The notes under the pieces: model-generated
Databases searched by the model: none
Seen by the model: the letters and a program-made list of their open reading frames with translations, nothing else
What the model was told of the DNA's origin: nothing
Program-made: the position numbers and the translations under genes
DNA from: Hyphomonadaceae bacterium
GTDB lineage: Bacteria > Pseudomonadota > Alphaproteobacteria > Caulobacterales > Aquidulcibacteraceae
Assembly (NCBI GenBank): GCA_021299265.1
Contig: JAJTGP010000071.1
Coordinates: forward strand, 1-34,166
Direction: 5' to 3'
Length of the DNA stretch: 34,166 bases
Part shown: positions 14,707-24,147 of the stretch, piece after piece
How positions within the stretch are numbered: position 1 is the first letter of the stretch
Layout of the letters: the number at the start of each line of letters is the position of its first letter

Positions 14707-17700
14707 CTATTCGGCGGCGGCTTGGCTGGCGCGGCGTTCGACTTCCTCTTTCAAGGCTATCGCTTTGTCTTCACTGGTAACGGTTGGCACCTTCGAGAAG
14801 AAGCGCTTGATCTTCTGATCGAGGTCATCGATCAGCGTGTAGACGGCAGGCACGAAGATCAGGCTCAACACGGTCGACAAGGTCAAGCCGCCGATCACCG
14901 CAATCGCCATCCCATGCCGGAATGCACCAGCGCCAGCTGTTGTCATAGCGGCAGGCACCATGCCCGCGATCATCGCAATCGTGGTCATAATGATCGGGCG
15001 CGACCGCTTGCGAGCTGCATCAATCAGGGCCTCATGACGCGGCACACCGCGATGCTGGGCTTCGATCACAAAGTCGACCAGCAGGATCGAGTTCTTGATC
15101 ACAATCCCAATCAGCATCAACAGACCAATCATCACCGGCAGGGATAGCGGCTCCTTCACCAGGCCCAGCGCAATGAACGCACCGGCTGGGGCCAAGAGAA
15201 TAACGGACAGAATGGTGATCGGATGCAGGAAGTCTTTGAACAACAAAACCAGCACACAATAGATGAGCAGGACGCCTAGGCCGATTGCGCCGCCGAATTG
15301 GCCGAACATGTCGCCCAATTCTTCAGCATCACCGTCCGGCTTCACTTTCACGCCAGGACCTGGATTTTTGTAGAAGTCTTCCTTCTGCAATTCTTCCAAG
15401 GCGGGGCCAAGCTGCTTGCCGGCGGCTAAGCCCGACGAGATTGTCACAACGCGCTGACGATCTTCCCGCGTGATACGGGCTTCACCACCACCGAATTGAA
15501 TGTCGGCAACGGCACTCAAAGGCACGGTGTCACCCGTTCCAGTGTTCACGCGCAACGCACCAATGGCTTCAATGTCGGCCCGGTTTTCCCGCGCCAAGCG
15601 TACGAGGATCGGGATTTGACGCTCGCCCGCATTAAACTTGGCGAGGTTGAGCTCGATATCACCCGTTGTCGCCAAACGTGAGGCGGTGGCGATTTCAGCG
15701 ATTGACACACCCAAGCGCGCAGCTTCTTCCCGCTTTGGCAGGATGTGTAGTTCGGGGCGAGTTAAGTCAGCCGAGGAACGCAAGTCCACGGCCCAGGACT
15801 TTTTCCGCATTTCACTCATAACGCGCTGTGTTGCAGCGGCCAAAGCGTCTGGGTCGTCCGAGGTCAAATTGATCGATAAACCACCAGAGCCCCAGCCACC
15901 GCCAAACCGCGCCCGAATGCCTGGCACTTTGCCAACGGATTTACGGAGTTCGCCTTCATAATCTTGCTGAGAGATGTCGCGCTTCTTTCGGTCCACCAGC
16001 GAGATGAAGTAAGTGGCACCGGTCAAGTCACCATTGACGCTCTGCACGACAGACTTGGTTTCAGGCCGATCCATGACAATGCCTGCGACTTCACGCGCGC
16101 GCGCATCTGCTTCGTCCGGCGAGAGCCCCGGTGGCAAGTCGATGCGCATTTGCACAAAGCCTTGGTCAATAGTCGGCGTGAAAGTCTTAGGCGCTAAGCC
16201 CAACATCAAGACCGACACGATCATCACCGAAACCCCAACAGCAACCGTTTTCCAACGGTTCCGCAAGGCCATTTCAAGAAAGGCGATATAACGTTTACCT
16301 GCTTCACCTTCATGCTCTGGCGGTGAACGTGTGAGGATAAAGGCCGCCAATAAGGGGGTGATTAAGCGGGCGACCAAAAGCGAGAACAGCACCGCGACAG
16401 CTACAGTCAAACCAAAGCTCTTGAAGAATTGTCCAACGATGCCCGTCATGAAGGACACAGGCGCAAACACCGCGACAATCGTCGCCGTGGTCGCAACCAC
16501 CGCCAGACCAATTTCGTCGGCCGCTTCCAAGGCTGCCGAATAGGGCGATTTGCCCATCCGGATATGGCGGATGATGTTCTCGATTTCCACAATCGCGTCG
16601 TCGACCAAGATACCGGCCACCAGCGCAAGCGCCAAAAGCGTCACATCATTCAAAGTGAAGCCCAAAAGGCTCATGACCCAGAAGGTTGGAATGGTCGACA
16701 ACGGGATGGCAATTGCCGCTAAGAAGGTCGCTCGCCCATCTTTGATGACGAAGGTCACAATGCCGAGAATTACGGTCCCGATGGACAATAATACGGTCTT
16801 GGAAATGTGAACCCCGGTCGTCGTTTCGAGCACCCAAGCAAGGCCAACCAAGGTGACACCAATAATGGCTGCCGCGGCAATAACAGGCCGCCATCCGCCC
16901 AAGAAGACAGCAACCACCAATGTCGCTAACAGCGCACCTTCAAACAATGTCTCCATCGACATGTCGAAGCTTTCTTGGACATAGTCGGTAGGGGTGAACA
17001 CCGGTTCGATGATGAGGTTTGGATAGGCTTTGCGTAACTCTTCGATTTTCAGCTTGACGGCCTCATAGGCCTTCAAGGAACTTGCGGTTTTGGAACGCAG
17101 GACTTGGAACATCACGACAGGTTGGTCGTTGAAACGGCCAATGCCGCGCAATTCGCTCGACCCGTCCCGGACGTCGGCAATATCAGAAAGGCGGACAACA
17201 CGACCACCGCTCAAGACGATGGGCGTTTTGCGCAATTCTTCGACGGTCTTAGCAGAACCCAAGGCGCGAATGGTTTGCTCGCCCGCGCCAGATTCTGATT
17301 TGCCGGCAGGCAAGTCGATGTTCTGGCTACGAAGCGCGCGACTGACCTGCGATGCTGTCGCGCCAAAAGCAGTCAAGCGGGCTGGGTCCAAATCAACGGT
17401 GATTTGACGGCTGGCACCGCCCCAACGTTCCACGCGGCCAACGCCTTTAACTGCCAACAATTGACGGTTAAATTCACGGTCAATCAACCAAGAAACGTCT
17501 TCGGCCGGCATGTCAGGGCCGCGAACCGAATAAATCGCCAAGGGCTCTTGGTCATTGAAGTCGATGCGTGCGACTTGCGGCTCATTAATTCCATCGGGCA
17601 AGTCTGACCGGATTTGCGAGACCGCGGCCCGTGCATCATCAACCGCCTTGGAAATGTCGGTGCCAATTTGCAATTCCACGAAGGTGGTTGAACCACCTGT

Positions 17701-17958
17701 GACCAAGGTGGTCGTCATTTTCTTGACGCCCTCAATCGAGGCCAACGCGCCTTCGACTTTGGTCGCAATTTGGTTTTCAAGCTCACTCGGTGCCGCGCCT
17801 TGAAGGCCGACCGAAACCGTAAAGGCCGGGAACTCAATATCGGGGTTTGAGTTGATCGGCAGCTTGAAGAAGGCCCCGATCCCCATGATCGTCAACATGA
17901 AGAACAAGAGGATTGGGGCAATTGGGTTTTTAATGGCCCAAGAAGATATATTGCGCAT
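14707..17958 (-). CDS. RND multidrug efflux permease (HAE1 family)
   Basis: This 1083-aa protein is an inner-membrane proton-driven RND transporter of the AcrB/MdtB/MexF group. The N-terminal transmembrane helix KNPIAPILLFFMLTIMGIGAF is followed by PINSNPDIEFPAFTVSV, and the TM4 region holds the proton-relay motif GILVDDAIVEIENI near residue 456. The second half repeats the architecture, ending in TALSLIF-like helices and a charged cytoplasmic tail. Its start lies 11 bases after the stop of the adaptor gene, so the two are co-transcribed. The substrate cannot be read from sequence; the DD acidic pair argues for drug or organic-compound export rather than a heavy-metal pump. Confidence 0.95.
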   Translation of the reverse strand: MRNISSWAIKNPIAPILLFFMLTIMGIGAFFKLPINSNPDIEFPAFTVSVGLQGAAPSELENQIATKVEGALASIEGVKKMTTTLVTGGSTTFVELQIGTDISKAVDDARAAVSQIRSDLPDGINEPQVARIDFNDQEPLAIYSVRGPDMPAEDVSWLIDREFNRQLLAVKGVGRVERWGGASRQITVDLDPARLTAFGATASQVSRALRSQNIDLPAGKSESGAGEQTIRALGSAKTVEELRKTPIVLSGGRVVRLSDIADVRDGSSELRGIGRFNDQPVVMFQVLRSKTASSLKAYEAVKLKIEELRKAYPNLIIEPVFTPTDYVQESFDMSMETLFEGALLATLVVAVFLGGWRPVIAAAAIIGVTLVGLAWVLETTTGVHISKTVLLSIGTVILGIVTFVIKDGRATFLAAIAIPLSTIPTFWVMSLLGFTLNDVTLLALALVAGILVDDAIVEIENIIRHIRMGKSPYSAALEAADEIGLAVVATTATIVAVFAPVSFMTGIVGQFFKSFGLTVAVAVLFSLLVARLITPLLAAFILTRSPPEHEGEAGKRYIAFLEMALRNRWKTVAVGVSVMIVSVLMLGLAPKTFTPTIDQGFVQMRIDLPPGLSPDEADARAREVAGIVMDRPETKSVVQSVNGDLTGATYFISLVDRKKRDISQQDYEGELRKSVGKVPGIRARFGGGWGSGGLSINLTSDDPDALAAATQRVMSEMRKKSWAVDLRSSADLTRPELHILPKREEAARLGVSIAEIATASRLATTGDIELNLAKFNAGERQIPILVRLARENRADIEAIGALRVNTGTGDTVPLSAVADIQFGGGEARITREDRQRVVTISSGLAAGKQLGPALEELQKEDFYKNPGPGVKVKPDGDAEELGDMFGQFGGAIGLGVLLIYCVLVLLFKDFLHPITILSVILLAPAGAFIALGLVKEPLSLPVMIGLLMLIGIVIKNSILLVDFVIEAQHRGVPRHEALIDAARKRSRPIIMTTIAMIAGMVPAAMTTAGAGAFRHGMAIAVIGGLTLSTVLSLIFVPAVYTLIDDLDQKIKRFFSKVPTVTSEDKAIALKEEVERRASQAAAE

Positions 17959-17969
17959 AACGACTTACC

Positions 17970-19346
17970 TTATTTCTTGGGCGGGGTTGCAGGTTGAGCG
18001 GGGGTGGCAGCTTTAGCCGTAGGCTTGATTGGATTGATCTTTTCGCCTTCCGCCAAGAAGGCAGAACCAGCGGTGACAACCATGGCCCCAGCCGGAGGAC
18101 CACTGACCAATTCAACCATCGACCCTTCCCGCGCACCAATGGTGACTTTCACCTTAGTGACGGAATTATCGTTACGAAGAACAAAGACCGAAGCCCCTTC
18201 GCGACCATAAACCAAGGCGGACGCAGGCGCTGTAGTCACGCCACGTGGCTGAGACGAGGCGCTACCTGTCAAAAACACGCCGGACTTCACCGCCGGATTG
18301 GGAGCCAATGTAAAGCGGGCCAGACCCGTGCGACGTTGCGGATCAATTTGGGCTGGCAAGCGACGCAGAGAACCTGTCACCATGGAGCCATCCGGTGCAG
18401 TAAATTCAGCTGGCATGCCGAGGCTTAAACGGCTGATCTCAGACTCTGGCACTTCGGCGGCAACTTCTAAGGCATCATTAGCGACGATGACGAACATCGG
18501 CTGGCCGGTAGATCCTGCGATCTCACCCACATTGACGGAGCGCGAAATGACTTGGCCGCCCACCGGAGCGGTGATCAAGCCATTATTCTGACGCGAATTC
18601 GACTGGGCTTGCTGGGCAATTGCCACTTCAAGGTCAGCACGCGCGGCACCGACGCGGGCGGCGGCTTGGGCAACTGCCTGACGACGGCCATCAAGCAAGG
18701 CGTTGATGTCGCCTTTTTGCGTGCGCAAGCGCGCTTCAGCTGCTCGGGCTGCCGCGCGACGGCCTTCCAATTGCTCAACCGAGAGAGCGCCTTCGCCCTT
18801 GATCGACAGAGCGCGTTGATACTCCGCTTCAGCTTGTTCGAAAGCGATCTGGGCAGAGGCCGTGTCGAGGGCGGTTTCGCGTGGCCCGGTCTCAGCCCGC
18901 GTTAGGTTTTGTCGGGCGGCTGTCAGGCCGACTTCGGCTTCCGCTAAGGACGTGCGAGCGCGGCGGACTTGCGCGGCCAATAATTCGCTATCGGCATTGA
19001 CTTGACGACCGTCGAGGCGGGCCAAGGCTTGACCGGCGACAACGCGGTCACCCGCATCGGCCATAATCTGAATGACGCGGGCCCCGGACGAGGTTGGGAA
19101 GACGCGGGCTTCTTGCACGGCTTGGACTTGGCCTGCGACCACCAGACGGCCAGTGAAGTTTTTGACTTCAACTGGCGCGACCGACACGGCCTGTGGCATA
19201 CGCCCGCCGTCTTTGCCTTTGGCGTCAGCGCCTGCCTTTTTCGCGCCCTCGCCTTTTTTTGCGTCACCAGATTGGCCGCACGCAGAAAGGCCGAGCGTGG
19301 TGGCAAGGATAAGCGCCAAGGATACAGCTTGGATTTTACGCGTCAT
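17970..19346 (-). CDS. RND periplasmic adaptor lipoprotein (HlyD/AcrA family)
   Basis: This membrane fusion protein of about 458 aa links the RND pump to the outer membrane channel. The N-terminus has a lipoprotein signal ending in the lipobox LSAC near residue 22. A barrel-sandwich half QAVQEARVFPTSSGARV, a long coiled-coil hairpin rich in Ala/Arg/Glu (roughly 115-235) and the second lipoyl half LITAPVGGQVISRSVNVGE follow. A Pro/Ala/Lys-rich tail closes the protein. The track start at 19358 is a TTG; the ATG at 19346 has GGAG six bases upstream and a proper signal peptide. Its start lies inside the end of tetR, showing an operon of tetR-adaptor-pump. Confidence 0.94.
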   Translation of the reverse strand: MTRKIQAVSLALILATTLGLSACGQSGDAKKGEGAKKAGADAKGKDGGRMPQAVSVAPVEVKNFTGRLVVAGQVQAVQEARVFPTSSGARVIQIMADAGDRVVAGQALARLDGRQVNADSELLAAQVRRARTSLAEAEVGLTAARQNLTRAETGPRETALDTASAQIAFEQAEAEYQRALSIKGEGALSVEQLEGRRAAARAAEARLRTQKGDINALLDGRRQAVAQAAARVGAARADLEVAIAQQAQSNSRQNNGLITAPVGGQVISRSVNVGEIAGSTGQPMFVIVANDALEVAAEVPESEISRLSLGMPAEFTAPDGSMVTGSLRRLPAQIDPQRRTGLARFTLAPNPAVKSGVFLTGSASSQPRGVTTAPASALVYGREGASVFVLRNDNSVTKVKVTIGAREGSMVELVSGPPAGAMVVTAGSAFLAEGEKINPIKPTAKAATPAQPATPPKK

Positions 19347-20007
19347 TAGAAGCTCCAATCGGCTTTTTCGCCGAGTTTTTGGTAGGGGAGGGAATTTGAA
19401 TTGGGGTTGAAGCCGGATTGAGATAGCGCAGAACCAAATTCTTCAGCGCCTTTGCGGCTTCTTCGGCGGTAAAGTCGTTCATAAAGGTCATGCGCAGGCC
19501 AAGGCCGTCGGCCGCGGCCATCAAAACGGCAGAAGCCTCAGCGGGGTCTAGAGTTGGCTCAACATGGCCCAGCTCTTGGCCGGCCCGCAACAAAGCGGTG
19601 ATTTCTGTGCGAATCTTGCTTTCGGCTTCGCGTGCCACGGCGGCAAATTTGGGATTGCGGACGGCTTCGGCCATCAACTCCGCCGCAAAGGCCGCACGAT
19701 TAGGTTCAGCATAGGCTTCAGTGAACTTTTCACACAGCTCGGACAAGGCAACGAGAAAGTTGTCGGAAGCCCGCACCTCGTCAAAGGCCAAGGTAGCCGT
19801 GCGACGTTCATCGTCGGCCATAGCGGCAATGATCGCCTCCTTGGAGGGGAAATAGCGATAGAGACCGCCGGGGCTGATATTGGCCTCGGTGCAAATCTGA
19901 TCCATCGAAGTCGCATGAAATCCCCGCCGCTCAAAGCATGCTTGAGCTGCATCCAAGATCTCCCGACGTCTAATCTCAGCTTTCAACGGGTTGACGGTGC
20001 GCGACAT
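19336..20007 (-). CDS. TetR-family repressor of the efflux locus
   Basis: This 223-aa protein has a TetR DNA-binding domain at residues about 12-60. It includes RRREILDAAQACFERRGFHATSMDQIC, then the helix-turn-helix TEANISPGGLYRYFPSKEAI. The rest is a helical ligand-binding and dimer domain with a low-complexity Thr/Pro/Lys tail. It is the first gene of the minus-strand efflux operon and overlaps the adaptor start by about 11 bases, so repressor and pump are made from the same message. A 16-bp dyad lies 17 bases upstream of its ATG in the divergent promoter, the expected place for autoregulation. The ligand is unknown. Confidence 0.93.
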   Translation of the reverse strand: MSRTVNPLKAEIRRREILDAAQACFERRGFHATSMDQICTEANISPGGLYRYFPSKEAIIAAMADDERRTATLAFDEVRASDNFLVALSELCEKFTEAYAEPNRAAFAAELMAEAVRNPKFAAVAREAESKIRTEITALLRAGQELGHVEPTLDPAEASAVLMAAADGLGLRMTFMNDFTAEEAAKALKNLVLRYLNPASTPIQIPSPTKNSAKKPIGASNDA

Positions 20008-20023
20008 AAGTCCTATTCCGATA

Positions 20024-20047
20024 GCGAACGTTCGTTCGCATTATGCG
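20024..20047. promoter_or_regulatory. TetR operator candidate in the divergent efflux promoter
   Basis: The perfect dyad GCGAACG-TT-CGTTCGC (20024-20039) lies between tetR and the divergent outer membrane factor gene. It overlaps a second odd palindrome CGCAT-T-ATGCG (20037-20047). A site here could repress both transcription units at once, which is typical for TetR-controlled RND loci. Confidence 0.65.
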
Positions 20048-20103
20048 GCCTTGCTCCCGAGGTCAAGCGGTCGAGCGAAAAAACATCATTTTGTGGAGAC
20101 AAC

Positions 20104-21588
20104 ATGTCTACGTCGGCACTTGGGTTTCGGATGTCAGCAAACAAGAAAAATCTCCGCAGGCTTGGCCTAAGCGGAAGTCTGGCAGTCCTGACTTTATTGG
20201 GCGGTTGCGCGACCGGCGGCTCGGTCGGTTTTCCAGGCATGGGCGCACCCAAGGTTAAGAATCCGGTTAGCGCATTGCCGGATGCTTTCCGCGACATGCC
20301 GCCTGCCCCCGCAGGTGAAAGTGCCGCTTGGTGGTCGCAATTTGCAGACCCTGTTTTGGACAAGCTGGTGCGCGAAGCCCTTAGTGAAGGTATTTCGGTT
20401 CAACTGGCCAATCAGCGCTTGATCGAAGCGCGCAATAATGGCCGCGCGACGATTGCAGGCTTTGCGCCACGCCTGACTGCTGTTGGCTCTGCCGATACCG
20501 ATTACGCGATGGGCGATACCAAGCTCACGTCGGCAACTGGAACATCCGTTGAGCAGCAAACCACTGGAACAGGGATTTTGCGCGCTACGTGGGAAATACC
20601 CCTGTTTGGCCGGTTTAGCTCTGCCGTTTCTGGCGCGAAGGCGAATGAGGCCGGCGCGCGCGCTTCACTGGAAGCCGCCAAAATCGCGATTATTGCAGAT
20701 CTCGCCGCCGCTTATATCGATCTGCGCAATGCTCAGCAAAGCCTAGCCTATCTGCAAGAAGACTTGGCGCGTGCGGACTCTTTGGCCGCAATTGCGCAAG
20801 CGCGCGAAGCAGCTGGCCTGATTTCTTTGGCGGATAAGGGTCTGTCGCAAGGTCAAGCGGCGCAGATTCGTCAACGCGTACCCGATGCCGAATTACGGGT
20901 TCGCGGTGCCTTGGACAGGATTGCAATCCTGCGCGGCGTGGTACCTGGTTCACTCGACCAAACTTTGGCCCCCGTGAAGGATTTTGCCTTCCGCTCAGAA
21001 GCCCCTTTGGTTGATGCTGTTCCTGCCAATTTCGTCCGTCGCCGATTGGATGTGGCGCGCGCGGAACAAGATGCGGTGCTGCAAGCGGCAGGCGTTGGCA
21101 TCGCGCGTGCCGATCTTTACCCCAGCCTGTCGATTGTTGGCACGATCACCAGCCTCTCGTCCCTAGCGGGCAACCCATTGGCGCAAACGATCCAGCGCGG
21201 CAACGCAACTCCCGCTATTTCAATCCCGCTGTTTGACTTCGGGCAAAGACGCGCAAGCTTGAAGACTGCCGACGCTCGGTTCCAGCAAGCGCTGTTGGGC
21301 TATCGCTCGACCACGCTGAACGCGATTGCAGAAGGCCAAAATGCATTGACCGCTTATGAACAGGCGCAAGCGCGCGCCAAAGCGGGCGTGGATGGCGAGC
21401 GCGCGGCGCAAGTGCGCTTTGACGCGACCTTAGCGAGCTTTAACGTAGGGCTGGCGTCGTTCAAGGACCGTCTGGAGGCCGAAAGTGCCCTGGCCAGTGC
21501 CCGTCAGGCCCGTTTGGCCAATCAGGCACAACTGAGCGACGCGGCGATTGGCCTCTATCGGACGTTCGCAGGCTCGCCGGGGATTTAG
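20104..21588 (+). CDS. Outer membrane efflux lipoprotein (NodT/OprM family)
   Basis: The track extends this ORF upstream to 19564, but that part overlaps tetR antisense and lacks a signal peptide. The ATG at 20104 follows GTGGAGAC at ideal spacing and gives a 494-aa protein with a lipoprotein signal, SLAVLTLLGGCATGG. Two outer-membrane-efflux repeats follow, with WWSQFADPVLDKLVREAL, ANQRLIEARNNGR, YIDLRNAQQSLAYLQ, RRLDVARAEQ and SIPLFDFGQRRA. These are typical of NodT-type TolC relatives forming trimeric channels. It should complete the tripartite pump with the adaptor and RND permease. The divergent placement from tetR is less usual than a single operon but gives shared control. Confidence 0.94.
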   Translation: MSTSALGFRMSANKKNLRRLGLSGSLAVLTLLGGCATGGSVGFPGMGAPKVKNPVSALPDAFRDMPPAPAGESAAWWSQFADPVLDKLVREALSEGISVQLANQRLIEARNNGRATIAGFAPRLTAVGSADTDYAMGDTKLTSATGTSVEQQTTGTGILRATWEIPLFGRFSSAVSGAKANEAGARASLEAAKIAIIADLAAAYIDLRNAQQSLAYLQEDLARADSLAAIAQAREAAGLISLADKGLSQGQAAQIRQRVPDAELRVRGALDRIAILRGVVPGSLDQTLAPVKDFAFRSEAPLVDAVPANFVRRRLDVARAEQDAVLQAAGVGIARADLYPSLSIVGTITSLSSLAGNPLAQTIQRGNATPAISIPLFDFGQRRASLKTADARFQQALLGYRSTTLNAIAEGQNALTAYEQAQARAKAGVDGERAAQVRFDATLASFNVGLASFKDRLEAESALASARQARLANQAQLSDAAIGLYRTFAGSPGI

Positions 21589-21596
21589 TTTGCCAA

Positions 21597-22766
21597 TCAG
21601 GCAGACAGGCGCTTCACCAGTCGCTCCATGAACACACACCCGGCCGCGAGCTGGGAGATTTCGATGAATTCATCGGGCTGGTGGGCTTGCAGGATAGAGC
21701 CTGGCCCGCAGATAACCGTCGACAGGCCTCCGCCTTGGAAAATGCCGCCTTCGGTCGCATAAGCTACGGCGCGGGTCGTGTTATCGCCAGTCAAAGCCCG
21801 AGCTAAAGCCTCGGCGGCTCCTTGTGTCTCGGGGGCCATTGCGGGTGAGAGCGAGCGGCGCATCATGCTGGCCCCGCCTTCTGGGGCCCGCGCCTTAATC
21901 GATGCATCGACCTCTGCCACCCAAGCAGCCACTTTGGCTTCGTGCACCTGGGGGTCGTCACATACCTCAAACCGCATGTCCCACGTGATGTTGCAGGACT
22001 GGGCGAGGATGTTGGAAGCGGTGCCGCCATCAATCAGACCGATGGTGAGGGTGGTGCCGGGCGGCTCAAACGGGCTGTTGGCTGGTGCTTTGGCCCGAAC
22101 GTCTTCTGCCAATGCACGGAGATTAGCCAAGAGCGGCACCGCCTCCATAATGGCGGAGACGCCTTGTTGCACTTGGCTGGAGTGGGCGGCCCGCCCCGTG
22201 ATTTCGATCTGGAAAGTCGACAGACCCTTTTGCCCGGAAACCACACCCATGTCACTTGGTTCTCCAATGATGACGGCTTCAGGCTTAGCGTAATGCTGAT
22301 TGAGCACCTCGACGAGGGACGGCGCGCCCAGACAGCCAATTTCCTCGTCATAGGACAGCGCAATATGAATCGGTGCGGTGAGATTTGCCTGTGCCATCGC
22401 AGGGGCCAATGCCAGCGCACAGGCTGCAAATCCCTTCATATCGCAGGTTCCGCGACCGTAAAGTCGGCCATCCCGCTCGGTCAATATCCACGGATCGGTC
22501 GCCCAATCCTGTCCATCAACGGGGACAACATCGGTATGGCCTGACAAAACCACCCCACCTGACGCATCGAGCGGTCCAAAACTGATGATCAAATTGGTCT
22601 TGGTACCATCCGCATTAGGAACCCGCCGCAGCTGCGGCTTTAGAGGCGCAACATAGGCCTCAACCCATTCAATTAACTCTAAATTTGAGTTGCGCGAGGT
22701 GGTGTCAAATCCCACAAGTCGCGTCAAAATCTCGATGGTGTCTATCAGGTTCTTGGTTCTGGTCAT
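21597..22766 (-). CDS. argE: Acetylornithine deacetylase (M20 family)
   Basis: This metalloenzyme of about 389 aa removes the acetyl group from N-acetylornithine in arginine synthesis. M20 metal ligands are visible in SGHTDVVPVDG (His), GRGTCDMKGF (Asp), YDEEIGCLGA (catalytic Glu plus ligand), GEPSDM and the C-terminal GPGSILQAHQPDE (His). The mid-protein dimerisation domain begins at GRAAHSSQVQQG. Sequence and length fit ArgE rather than succinyl-diaminopimelate desuccinylase. The track's GTG at 22775 is three codons upstream of the ATG chosen here. It is convergent with the outer membrane factor gene, with only 8 bases between stops. Confidence 0.9.
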   Translation of the reverse strand: MTRTKNLIDTIEILTRLVGFDTTSRNSNLELIEWVEAYVAPLKPQLRRVPNADGTKTNLIISFGPLDASGGVVLSGHTDVVPVDGQDWATDPWILTERDGRLYGRGTCDMKGFAACALALAPAMAQANLTAPIHIALSYDEEIGCLGAPSLVEVLNQHYAKPEAVIIGEPSDMGVVSGQKGLSTFQIEITGRAAHSSQVQQGVSAIMEAVPLLANLRALAEDVRAKAPANSPFEPPGTTLTIGLIDGGTASNILAQSCNITWDMRFEVCDDPQVHEAKVAAWVAEVDASIKARAPEGGASMMRRSLSPAMAPETQGAAEALARALTGDNTTRAVAYATEGGIFQGGGLSTVICGPGSILQAHQPDEFIEISQLAAGCVFMERLVKRLSA

Positions 22767-22829
22767 GTGGAACACTCTGCCATGGCTGCAGCGTTTAGGC
22801 CAATTCTTTCGGTCGTCAAGTTGATTTCA

Positions 22830-22871
22830 AGATATAAACATGTATTTATATCTCGGAATTTCATCCCGGAG
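22830..22871 (+). promoter_or_regulatory. metK leader: perfect AT-rich palindrome and SD-pairing hairpin
   Basis: AGATATAAA/TTTATATCT (22830-22838 with 22845-22853) forms a 9-bp perfect inverted repeat around CATGTA. It contains a TATAAA that could be a -10 element, so it may be an operator. Immediately after it, CTCGG (22852-22856) can pair with CC(G)GAG (22866-22871), hiding the GGAG used for the TTG start. I cannot match this to a known SAM riboswitch class. Confidence 0.4.
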
Positions 22872-22878
22872 TAGACCA

Positions 22879-24075
22879 TTGGCCCGAGCGTCATATCTTT
22901 TCACATCTGAAAGCGTTTCTGAAGGACATCCAGACAAAGTCTGTGACCGGATTTCAGACGAAGTTGTTGACCTGTATTTCCGCCACACCATCGCTGAAGG
23001 GTTGGACCCTTGGGCCCTGCGCTGCGCAGCTGAAACCTTGGCCACGACCAACCGCGTTGTCATCGCCGGTGAATTCCGTGGCACCGACACCGTCACTGAA
23101 GATTTGATCGCGCATACCGCGCGCATGGCCATCAAAGACATTGGCTACGCTCAAGATGGCTTCCATTGGCAATATGCCGATATCGAAGTGTTGTTGCATG
23201 GCCAGTCTGAACATATTGCCATGGGCGTGGACGCCAGCGGCAATAAGGAAGAAGGCGCGGGCGATCAGGGTATCATGTTCGGCTATGCCACGAATGAAAC
23301 CCCAGAACTGATGCCAGCCCCAATTCAATTCAGCCACAAGATCCTGAAAGATCTAGCCGATGCACGCAAAAGCGGTGTGCTCGCCATGTTGGGCCCAGAT
23401 GCGAAGAGCCAAGTCACGGCGCGCTATGAAAATGGCAAACCCGTTGCAGCAACTTCAATCGTTTTGTCGACCCAGCACCTCGACGAGAGCCTGACCAGCG
23501 AAGACATTCGCGCGATTGTAGAGCCCTACATTCGCAATGCTTTGGGCGACATCCTGCCAATCGACCGGGATTGCGTGTGGCACATTAACCCAACCGGCAA
23601 GTTTGTTGTTGGCGGTCCTGATGGCGATTGCGGTCTGACCGGTCGCAAAATCATCGTCGATACCTATGGCGGCGCAGCCCCCCATGGCGGTGGTGCATTC
23701 TCTGGCAAAGATCCCACGAAAGTGGACCGTTCGGCCGCTTATGCCGCACGCTATTTGGCAAAGAACATCGTCGCTGCCGGTCTGGCGGATCGCTGCACCC
23801 TGCAGCTGTCCTACGCCATCGGCGTCGCAGAACCTTTGTCCATCTATGCAAACTGCGATGGGACGGAGCGTTGCGATCTCGACAAGCTGGAAGCCCGTTT
23901 GCCACAGCTGATGAAGTTGACCCCGCGCGGCATTCGCGGCCACTTGGACCTTAACAAGCCCATCTATGCCCGCACGGCGGCTTACGGCCACTTTGGTCGC
24001 GCACCTGAAGCCGATGGCGGCTTCTCGTGGGAGAAGACCGATTTGATCGATGGCTTGAAAGACTTGCTGGGTTAA
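22879..24075 (+). CDS. metK: S-adenosylmethionine synthetase
   Basis: This 398-aa enzyme makes S-adenosylmethionine from methionine and ATP. The N-terminal [19 protein letters not shown], the central [12 protein letters not shown] and the [19 protein letters not shown] phosphate-binding loop are diagnostic. The track start at 22840 adds a non-homologous leader that overlaps the palindrome. The TTG at 22879 gives the usual short [11 protein letters not shown] beginning and has GGAG seven bases upstream, so TTG is the likely start. A strong terminator follows. Non-ATG initiation plus a foldable leader suggests that translation rate is tuned. Confidence 0.96.
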   Translation: MARASYLFTSESVSEGHPDKVCDRISDEVVDLYFRHTIAEGLDPWALRCAAETLATTNRVVIAGEFRGTDTVTEDLIAHTARMAIKDIGYAQDGFHWQYADIEVLLHGQSEHIAMGVDASGNKEEGAGDQGIMFGYATNETPELMPAPIQFSHKILKDLADARKSGVLAMLGPDAKSQVTARYENGKPVAATSIVLSTQHLDESLTSEDIRAIVEPYIRNALGDILPIDRDCVWHINPTGKFVVGGPDGDCGLTGRKIIVDTYGGAAPHGGGAFSGKDPTKVDRSAAYAARYLAKNIVAAGLADRCTLQLSYAIGVAEPLSIYANCDGTERCDLDKLEARLPQLMKLTPRGIRGHLDLNKPIYARTAAYGHFGRAPEADGGFSWEKTDLIDGLKDLLG

Positions 24076-24093
24076 GCCACCAGACAGAAACAG

Positions 24094-24128
24094 AAAAAGG
24101 CTGTCGGGTGGGACCCGACAGCCTTTTT
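24094..24128. terminator. Bidirectional rho-independent terminator (metK / phaB)
   Basis: A 16-bp perfect stem AAAAAGGCTGTCGGGT/ACCCGACAGCCTTTTT with a GGG loop lies between the convergent metK and acetoacetyl-CoA reductase genes. A T-run on each strand lets it serve both genes. Confidence 0.92.
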
Positions 24129-24147
24129 TCATGGTCGCTCTCGCGCT

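Noticed and set aside
19564-20103. Long N-terminal extension of the outer membrane factor ORF
   Set aside because: It lies antisense to tetR, has no signal peptide, and the ATG at 20104 has a good Shine-Dalgarno and lipobox.
22830-22881. Known SAM-II, SAM-V or SAM/SAH riboswitch before metK
   Set aside because: The required pseudoknot consensus could not be traced by eye; only a palindrome and a small hairpin are supported.
23455-24132. 225-aa antisense ORF over metK
   Set aside because: It is fully inside metK on the other strand and crosses the terminator, so it is a codon-bias shadow.
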